NCBI RefSeq assembly: GCF_003576645.1
Contig: NC_044927.1
Span: 14,275,239-14,339,238 of the forward strand
Direction of reading: 5' to 3'
Length of the DNA: 64,000 nucleotides
DNA from: Ipomoea triloba
Taxonomy: Eukaryota > Streptophyta > Magnoliopsida > Solanales > Convolvulaceae
Below the pieces are notes generated by a model that had not been told where the DNA came from, searched no databases, and saw only the letters and a list, made by a program, of their open reading frames with translations. Each line of letters begins with the position of its first letter. The stretch's first letter is position 1. The position numbers and the translations under genes are program-made. Shown here one piece after another: positions 56,933 through 64,000 of the stretch.

Positions 56933-57282
56933 TAGGACAACTTTAAATACTGAGCAAATATTATATCCACCTACTAACAGTAACACATAAATAAAGTCTA
57001 GCATGCTTAATGATTAAAACACAGATAAAGATAACATGCATAGATCATATACGTACATAAGTGAACAAATAAGCAAATAAGGTCACAAAAAAAAATAAAT
57101 AAATACGTAACAAAGAAAAATAAACCATAAAAAGTAACATATGCATACGTATGAAAATAACCAAAAATAAGCAAATAATGCAATTAAAACACAAATATAG
57201 AACAAGCATACGTAAAAATCATATAAAAAAATGCATAAAATAAATAATAAAACATGAGCTTATAGAATAGAGGTAGTGATAC
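56933..57282 (-). other. Element D spacer after RNase H
   Basis: AT-rich, no ORF. It continues at 47056 across A2. Confidence 0.6.
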
Positions 57283-58218
57283 TTAGCTCATTTCGATCAT
57301 ACCCATCTCGTGCCTTAGAGTATTGAATCTTGATTCGCATAAAGGCTTCGTGAGAATATCGGCAATTTGACTTTCTGTGGGTATATACTCGATCTTTAAA
57401 TCCTTCTTTTCAACATGATCTCGGATAAAATGATGTCTCACGTCAATATGTTTGGTACGCGAGAAGCACTGGATTTTGGGTAATCGCAATTGCACTAGTA
57501 TTATCACAGAAAATACTAACGTCATCGCAATTGATCCCGTAATCTTTTAATTGTTGCTTCATCCATAAGATTTGCGCACAACAACTTCCTGCTGCGATAT
57601 ATTCCGCTTCGGCTGTACTTGTTGCAATGGAGTTTTGTTTCTTGCTAAACCAAGAGACCAATCTTCCCCCTAAGAACTGGCACGTTCCTGAGGTACTTTT
57701 TCTGTCTATTTTGCACCCTGCAAAATCTGCATCTGAAAATCCAGTTAGTTCAAAATTAATTACCTTCTTTGGGATACCATAATCCCACATTGATAGTTCC
57801 TTTTAGATAACGGATAATCTTCTTGGTAGCTTGAAAATGCCTTTCTTTTGGCTGTGATTGGAATCTAGCACATACACCCACTGAGTAAGATATATCGGGT
57901 CTACTCGCAGTGAGGTATAGTAGAGAACCAATCATTCCTCGATATTTCGTTTGCTCGACATCTTTTCCTTCATCATCTTTATCCAGTCTAAGTGTTGTAC
58001 TCATTGGTATTTTGACTGAGCCTTTCCCTTCCATGCCAAATTTCTTGATAAGATCTTTTGTGTATTTGGCCTGGTTGATGAGGATTCCTTCCTTTAGTTG
58101 TCTAACTTCTAGTCCAAGGAAGTAATTTAGTTCACCCATCATGCTCATTTCGAATATGTTCTGCATAAGCTTAGAAAATTTCTCACACAAGGATTTATCA
58201 GTACTTCCAAATATAATA
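57283..58218 (-). pseudogene. Element D reverse transcriptase C-terminus and RNase H
   Basis: Minus strand: IIFGSTDKSLCEKFSKLM follows the position of the lost YVDD box, then GELNYFLGLEVRQ, MIGSLLYLTASRPDISY and YLKGTINVGLWYP. RNase H follows (GFSDADFAGCKIDRKSTSG, ATSTAEAEYIAAG with the glutamate, FCDNTSA with an aspartate, HIDVRHHFIRDHV, IADILTKPL) and ends ...GMIEMS. Frameshifts near 57780 and 57470 divide it into three frames. The upstream end was cut by element E's insertion at 58219. Confidence 0.9.
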
Positions 58219-59480
58219 TAGAAGGAATGTTTGTATGGGGTGAGTGGGTATGTGAAGGTGGTAAAACGAAGATTCAAGACTCCCTGAGTGTCGTGTCTCT
58301 CAAGGATGACGAATGGGAATCGTATTGGTGTGTTGGCATCTAAGAGGTTGAAGGAAAAGAGTTACGGGAATGGCTAGAAGTTGGATTCATTGGTAAGAGG
58401 GTAAGGTTGATAAAGGTGGTTTAAAGTAAAGAAAAGTAAAGTGGAGATTGGGGCTTTAGGCTTTTCCATGTGGTTTATCTTTGGTCGGTTTTGCGAGTGC
58501 AAGTCGTGGAATAGACTAGGGAGTTCATGGCACACTACCAAGTGGCGTCACACTTTGGACTCCCACATCCTCATTCGGTTGTGGCATTTCATCGAACACT
58601 TTGTCTACCACTCCTCTCGGATCTTGTCCTTTCGGACTAAGAGCGGAGATGTGGGTGAGCTAGACTCGTGAGTGGCCGCTATCGCGCACACACTCACTTC
58701 CTTTGGGTTTGCTACCTAATGTGGCCACAAAAGGCACAAAGCTTGAAGAACATCATCCACACAAGTTCAACATCCAACAAGCAAGCAATTCACAATTCAA
58801 AGCAATAATATTAAACATCCACATAGATCTACCATGGGGCCACCAATCCCCTATCTAATCTGCTCTAGCATACTAATAAACAAGAACAAGAAGGGAAAAT
58901 TCAAAGAAACAAGTATTGAATTAGAAATTGAAGAGAATGGTTACCACCCTTGAAAAAGGGGTCTTACAACCTTGATCTTGGAATCCCCATCTTCATTCTT
59001 GCGCTTGATCTATTCAAAGCTATGAAGGAATTTTCCCCCAAGAGGGGAGAAAACCCTCTAGATCTATCTACTCTATCCTATCAATTTTCCGATCCACTCC
59101 TTTAGGTTTAGGGCAAAAGGGATTTATATTGGTGACAAAGAAAAGGAACAAATTTCCCAAAATAACCCTTGGCCCGACCACGCTTGCTCACACGCGTGTG
59201 AGTGGCGTGGTGGCTCTCTGGAATAATTCCACGCCTAGCCACACGCGTGTGAGGCTGCGTGGGATGCTACTGCATTTCGGCTTGTTTGTCTTTTGCTCTA
59301 TTTTAGCTTCAAATCCCTCTCCAACCTGTAAAATACTTCAAAACTCTTTCTAGAAACGTTGTTAGAAGAAATTGATCGCATTTGAGCTGAAATGCATGCA
59401 ATTGTTGTAATTGGATGTCAAAACGATGCGCTTTTAATCTAATAAAGACCCCTAATAAGTGCTATTCTTGGTGCTTATCA
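58219..59480 (-). mobile_element. Element E 3' LTR
   Basis: Minus strand starts TGATAAGCACCAAG at 59480 and ends near 58219 (terminal TG/CA seems mutated to TA). CACACGCGTGTG array at 59178-59262; TATA box AATATAAATCCC (minus) about 59122-59132. It is roughly collinear with family-A LTRs. Confidence 0.85.
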
Positions 59481-60973
59481 AAGTTTCCACACTTAAACCT
59501 TGCTTGTCCTCAAGCAAGCATACATTTTTAAGCCCTAATCATGTAAGCACCAAGGATAGTTCTTTCTTTCACGGTTAACCAATCAAGTGATGTGTAGGTG
59601 TTTGGAGTTGAGCGGGTGAAATCCCCTACACTATCTACCAAGACTGCTAAACTTGTGCCAACCAAATGTAAGAAATATGCTAAGGAAGTCAAGGTCTCGA
59701 GAGATGGATATTTCATGAGAAAATTTTTGTTCACACCTTTCAAGCATGCAAGTGACAAAAGAGTTTTCACCTTGTATTTTCTAGGGGCCTCCAGCCGATC
59801 CGACTAGTGGGACTGATGCTCACCCCTTAGCCAATTCCCAACCTAACGCCAAAGCATCTTTACATTATATAAGTGGGGGCAGGGACATGGGCGATCACTC
59901 TATTTTCTCACTTCCTAAGATAACGTCATCAGGCTACCCGACTTCACATGGAGATCCATGCTTTTTCGAAGGTCAGTGCAATGGGTGCCTGAATCCTAGC
60001 GAAGTGGCTCACCTCCTCTCTATTTTCTCATCTTTCAAGATCTCTTCGGGGCAACCGATTTCACATGGAGATCCATGCTTTTTCGAAGACAGTGCAATGG
60101 TTACCCCTTATCTAGACAAGATGGCTCACCTCACTTTTATCTCTAGGAATGGCCTTTTGCCTTTATTCACGTTTCACCATATCAACCCCTCATGCCTTTT
60201 TCTAGGGATTAGGGATTGTTTTCACTCATAGCTCACTTAGGCTCTCCTTTTGCCCCATGTCCTACTGAGATTAATTCAGTTTCCAGGCTTCGCTATTCTT
60301 ATCTTTCTAAAACTCAAAGGATTCACACTCCCACTTCGAGAGATCCTTGACTGGGGTCCAAACAAAATACAAGGTGAAAGCATGCAAGCACTCATCAAAA
60401 ATTTTCAATTGGGGTCGAAATGTGCAAATTGGTGCAAAGTGAAACTTCCAAAGCATATTTAAGACATTCAATCCTTGCCACAAGGTTAGGAGCCCTCCTA
60501 GATAGTATTGGTAATAACACACCCTCTAGGTTCCTATACCTTATCACTTAATCAATTAACTATTTCAAGAAGCATACACCCTTTCCACACTTAAAAATAA
60601 ACATCGTCCTCGATGTTTCCATAAGGAAAGGAGGAAAAAGGATATATATTTAAGGGTTCTACACACGTCCCTTTTCCACACTTAAAAGTGTGAATTGGGC
60701 TAAAACAGTTCTAACAAACAGACTACATCCGACACAACAATTATATGCAGCTCTTCATTTGCGATTCTAGAAAATAAAGCAAACCAAAACAGGGCATTGA
60801 ATCAGGATAAAAGAAATACTTACAATTTGTATCCTTATCAAAGTTTTGCAATCTATGTTCGCCCTTTAAACACGGTTAGAGTAAAGGTAAGGAAATAAAT
60901 TAGGAATTGAAATTATACCTTTCAAGATTGGTCTTTGATGGTTGTTGGTGGAGTGGTCCCTTCTTCTTATTTG
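59481..60973 (-). other. Element E 3' non-coding region, hairpins and polypurine tract
   Basis: PPT AAGTGTGGAAACTT at 59481-59494 with the perfect hairpin TTGCTTG-AGGA-CAAGCAA at 59500-59517. The second hairpin AAACATCGAGGACGATGTTT is at 60599-60618, next to AAGTGTGGAAAGGG. A third purine motif is near 60670. Three diverged units containing CACATGGAGATCCATG-type palindromes lie at 59905-60140. Confidence 0.75.
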
Positions 60974-61019
60974 TGGGTTGCCTCCCAAAAGCGCCACGTT
61001 TAACGTCTTTGGCTAGACG
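60974..61019 (-). other. Two-hairpin motif downstream of ORF2 (E)
   Basis: CGTCTAGCCAAAGACG and TTTGGGAGGCAACCCA, as after gag-protease in A1 and A2. Confidence 0.8.
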
Positions 61020-61151
61020 AAACGTGCAAGATAAAACATAAACAGAAATATAGCTAAATATATAAACAAAAGTAAAGTGATTGTCCACAATCAATTGTTC
61101 AGAATTATCAAATCAAAAGTCATCATCATCAAGATCTGTCTTTTCTTTTCT

Positions 61152-62426
61152 TCACTTTCTTCCTTCCTTCATGTTCTCTTGATTTCCTTGATCTCTCTTT
61201 TGCATTTGCTCCAAGTGCAATTGGTATTGGAAATTTTGGAGGGATCTCCAATCAGTGACTGGGGTGAACCAGCTCGGAATGTTGAAGCTAGAGGAGTTGG
61301 GGTTTTGCTCTTCAGGTTGTGGTGGAGGTACAGACGGTCCGGGCTCTCTTGGTGGTGGAGAATACATTGAAGAATCCAACGGCGAATACATGTCCGAGAG
61401 AGACGGGGAATTGAATGACATCGGAGAAGGTGTGAATCCGGGGGATGTCATGGGCGTGTTAGCATGATCTTCCGCCATCTCCTGATCTACCCTCGTTCGC
61501 GCTACTTGTCTCAAGTGAAGTTTTGCGACGTCCTCGGGAGATAAAGGAACTATATGCGCTCTTGGAAGCCGATGTTCAAACCAATTCATTTTCATTTGAT
61601 TGCCCAGAGAGACGCATAGCCTCGTCACCAAGGGCCCTATAAAGATTGCCCTAGCTGACTCTTGCTGTTGTGCAACGAGCAAGTTCCTACAAATCGCGCT
61701 CATGTTCACCGAGTTCCCGGTGTCCATACTCCATAACATGAACAGCTTCGCCTTTGAGACTCGGTCATATGTCTCAGGCCTTCCTTCCCATGAATGAGCT
61801 ATCACCTTCCATAAAACCTTTAAATCCTCTCTTACAATCTGAGAGACTCTCACTCTTGACCCTTCCCATTCGACTCCTTGTCTTGCGATCATCGACCAAT
61901 ATTTTCTTGGAATGTCCCTGTCTCCAAAGTCATGTCTCAATCTCCTGTACCCGTGCTTCGATTGGTCTTACTCATTGTAGAATCCAAGGAGAACACCCAA
62001 ATGGTTGGCCGATATGTTATGGTCCTGGTTGAAGAGTCTAAACTTAATGGTAGGGCTGTAGAGATCACCAGCTATTCCGTCAACCTTCAAGCTCGCGATA
62101 AACTCATGTACTAGAGGGATAAAAGTATCTTGTCTCCAGCTTAACAGATTGTTCCAATATGGCTCTGCAATCAACCTCTCCAGTCCATATTTGCACTCAT
62201 AATCCTCCAATACTCTCAAGTCTACATATCTCCATTGCACAATAGGGTAGTTTAACAACTGCCTGTACCGCCCTAGCATGGTTGCTGTCATTAGTAGAAT
62301 TTGAGTTCCGGTGGATACTTCTATATAACGAGTGTTAGTGTCCCTAGCACTGTTTTCATCTGCCGGGGCTTTCCCTCTTTGGAGCCTTTGAGCAATCTGT
62401 TGTGCAAGGTCATATGGCGAAGACAT
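61152..62426 (-). pseudogene. Element E ORF2 (ATHILA ORF-1-like protein), one stop
   Basis: ATG at 62426 (MSSPYDLAQQIAQRL), 425 codons to the stop at 61152 in a single frame, broken only by a TAA at 61968. The N-terminal part has ILLMTATMLGRYRQLLNYP and the conserved LVHEFIASLKV, TIKFRLFNQDHNISANHLGVLLGF segment. The middle has RKYWSMIARQG and KLFMLWSMDTGNSVNM, then TRLCVSLGNQM. The C-terminus is Pro/Ser-rich and ends in a Gln/Glu-rich helix (QYQLHLEQMQKRDQ). A1 and A2 have an acidic run where E has Pro/Ser. The function of the family is unknown. Confidence 0.83.
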
Positions 62427-62431
62427 CTTTC

Positions 62432-63045
62432 CTATAACATGAGTAATCAAAGCAACACAAGGAAAAACACTTGCCAATTTTAAATATTGATTATGAACAA
62501 TATTGCACATATCTAAAGAAAAGATCATAAGAATTCATTGCATGCAACCATCATTTTGATATCTATCAACAATTCTATCCTATACATGCAAGAACTAGCT
62601 CATACCATTCCATACTCATCTCATAGTCAAAAGGTCAAGATATGGTCAACTTCATCTTCTACCTCTAGACTAGCTCAAGGTTGAAAAATGGAAGCATCAT
62701 GAAAGTTAAAATTGGACCATCTAACTAGTAGAATATAGCAATGTAGTGCCTATAGAGTAGGAAAGTTGCAAACTTTACCCACCATGCTCACTATATTAAC
62801 AAGGATCTCATCATGACAAGATAATACCCAATCAAGCAATTTCAAGATCTAGTCACAAAGAGATGTTAAAACATGAAATTTCTATTCTATAGAAGCAATG
62901 TAGGCTCAATACAAGTCTATCAAGTCATCCCATAACAATATATCTCAAGAAAAATGTCATACAAGAAAAACCCATGGATATATTCCTCAAAATAGAACGA
63001 GTTCTTCATTAAACAAGTAAATAGCAAAGAAGAGTATGTTCATAC
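62432..63045 (-). other. Predicted intron upstream of ORF2 (E)
   Basis: Donor CCAAG|GTATG at 63045, acceptor GTTATAG at 62432, five bases before the ATG; 614 bp, AT-rich, non-coding. Confidence 0.58.
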
Positions 63046-63164
63046 CTTGGAAATGACTTAAGATCTTTGAGAAAATTTGAGAGACTTGGAAGGAAATGCT
63101 TAGAAAGTGTATATTTTCAGCTTGGGAGAGTTATTGCTCGTGGTGGGGAAGAAATGAAGCAAGG

Positions 63165-63350
63165 AAAGGGTTTTAAACCACTTCGCGCGAAAATCCGCGA
63201 AAAATCTGGTGCCCGTCCACGCACGCTACCACGCGTGGTGGTAGGCGTGGGAGCTCTCTGGTTTATTCCCACGCTTGCTCACACGCGTGTGAGCGGCGTG
63301 GCAGCTCTCTGGAAGTTTTCCACGCCTAGCCACACGCGTGGTGGTGGCGT
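63165..63350 (-). promoter_or_regulatory. Internal LTR-like promoter of ORF2 (E)
   Basis: Minus strand: three CCACACGCGTG/CACACGCGTGTG palindromes alternating with CCCACGC words (63345-63216), then GGTTTAAAACCC at about 63169-63180. Same order as in the LTRs. Confidence 0.6.
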
Positions 63351-63560
63351 GGAGACGTGCTGTGCAAAGCTTACCTTGGTTTCCCTTTCTTCCTTTGCTA
63401 GTGATGATGTTTGTCAGTTGATTGCGGGCAACTTATAACTCTCGGGTGTTTAATCTGTACTTGTTAGCTCAACCGAGATTATAGAAACATTATTGAAATA
63501 AAACTAAGTAAAACATACTACATAAAACAAGAGAAACTTTAAGAAAAAGTAAGATAACAT

Positions 63561-63609
63561 TGGGACTGCCTCCCAAGTGCGCCATGGTTTTACGTCTCCT
63601 GGCCAGACG
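63561..63609 (-). other. Two-hairpin motif after the first ORF (E)
   Basis: CGTCTGGCCAGGAGACG and TTGGGAGGCAGTCCCAA; the second arm pair keeps base pairing. Confidence 0.75.
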
Positions 63610-63618
63610 TGGTGTGGC

Positions 63619-64000
63619 CTATCCTTCAAGGCACACAGACTTTGGGACCCGACCAAGCGTCCCGTGAACCTTAGCTTCAAGGAATGTCCCAAGGTGGGAA
63701 ACATCCTTGAATACCCACAAGAATAAAGGAAGAACAACATGCAAGGTTGGACGAATTTTAGCATTAAACACCCTCCTTAACTCTTCTAGGATGGTGTCTA
63801 CTTCCTTTTCTTTTTCCTCTCTTTTCTCCCTAAAGATTTTCTCGTCTCTTTCAAACCATATCTCCACACTCCCTTCCTCAATTTCGAGTGTGGTCAACTC
63901 TCTCCACTCAACTTTTTCCATAAGATTGAACGTGAAAGACCTATCATCGCCTACCCTCTCTTCCTCACATTCATTTTCTTCATCACTCCACTCTATTGGA
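63619..64000 (-). CDS. Element E first ORF, C-terminal end (gag-protease tail, partial)
   Basis: The frame is open from the right edge to a stop at 63619. It starts with an acidic stretch, has EIEEGSVEIWFERDEKIF followed by a Lys/Glu-rich charged helix, and ends VPKSVCLEG. In A1 the protease ends in a similar EITLRFEGQ strand, a charged Lys/Glu stretch and VPKCFLPT, so this is probably the equivalent tail. No catalytic motif lies in the visible part, so this is inferred from position. Confidence 0.55.
   Translation of the reverse strand, partial: PIEWSDEENECEEERVGDDRSFTFNLMEKVEWRELTTLEIEEGSVEIWFERDEKIFREKREEKEKEVDTILEELRRVFNAKIRPTLHVVLPLFLWVFKDVSHLGTFLEAKVHGTLGRVPKSVCLEG

Larger units (their letters stand above)
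41449..58218 (-). mobile_element. Element D: Sirevirus-like copia retrotransposon, 5' part beyond E
   Basis: Minus-strand order from the right: RT (from about 58218), RNase H, spacer, env-like ORF, polypurine tract, 3' LTR. Element A2 (47062-56927) sits in the spacer between RNase H and env-like ORF. Gypsy element E sits within the RT at its YVDD box. Upstream gag, protease and integrase would lie beyond E, outside the window. Coding decay is mild compared with element C. Confidence 0.88.
58219..64000 (-). mobile_element. Element E: gypsy element related to family A, 5' part off the right edge
   Basis: Minus-strand order from the right edge: end of a first ORF (64000-63619), two-hairpin motif, internal promoter array, intron, ORF2, second two-hairpin motif, structured 3' region, PPT, 3' LTR (58219-59480). 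The plan is the same as A1 and A2, but the sequence is diverged, so it is a sister family. Whether pol is present upstream cannot be seen. It is inserted in D's RT. Confidence 0.85.

Overview
This is plant nuclear DNA, most likely from a dicot with a repeat-rich genome; the species cannot be named from the sequence. Almost all of the 64 kb is retrotransposon and DNA-transposon sequence nested several layers deep. No intact protein-coding host gene is visible. The only host-like coding traces are an ALKBH9/10-type RNA demethylase exon (about 40.6-41.1 kb) and a ribosomal protein S8 exon carried inside a CACTA transposon (about 5.4-5.5 kb). No tRNA, rRNA or CRISPR sequence was found.

Layout. 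1-1324: LTR of gypsy family A (+ strand), abutting the broken pol of gypsy element B (- strand, 1325-10646). B is split further by a 1.6-kb solo LTR (1941-3530) and a CACTA element (4038-6746). B's 5' LTR lies at 9382-10646 and adjoins the truncated gag of a Sirevirus-like copia element C (+ strand, 10647-about 24120). C is interrupted by element X1, which has 530-bp inverted termini (14865-18580), and by two back-to-back PIF/Harbinger-type MITEs (19438-20649). C carries a decayed env-like ORF and a 3' LTR. From about 24131 to 39117 lies a related LTR, X2 (- strand). It is broken by a third PIF-type MITE (24592-25388) and by complete family-A element A1 (25409-37139, TSD CTTGC). A1 itself contains a copia-type solo LTR (31210-33434, TSD GGGTG) that includes a suspect N-flanked duplication. 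A short host-like island (39167-41448) follows, with tandem duplications and the ALKBH fragment. From 41449 to the right edge lies copia element D (- strand), with 3' LTR, an 807-codon env-like frame, then RNase H and RT. D is split by complete family-A element A2 (47062-56927, TSD GCAAG) and by gypsy element E (58219 to past the edge).

How the parts work. A1 and A2 share a primer-binding site for tRNA-Asp, gag with a zinc knuckle, an aspartic protease and a separate ORF2 related to ATHILA ORF-1-type proteins. They have no RT, RNase H or integrase, so they look like a non-autonomous family needing pol in trans. B is a possible pol-bearing relative because it has the same PBS. E has the same 3' half: end of a first ORF, ORF2, 3' region, LTR. 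In A1, A2 and E, ORF2 is preceded by a CACACGCGTGTG palindrome array, a TATA-like box (lost in A1) and a predicted 0.6-0.7-kb intron ending just before the ATG. The same array-plus-TATA arrangement sits in their LTRs. I read this as a second, internal LTR-like promoter for ORF2. The 3' regions also share a repeated module: an 8-bp hairpin with a purine tetraloop followed by the polypurine-tract motif AAGTGTGGAAA. These shared non-coding modules are the most novel content of the window.
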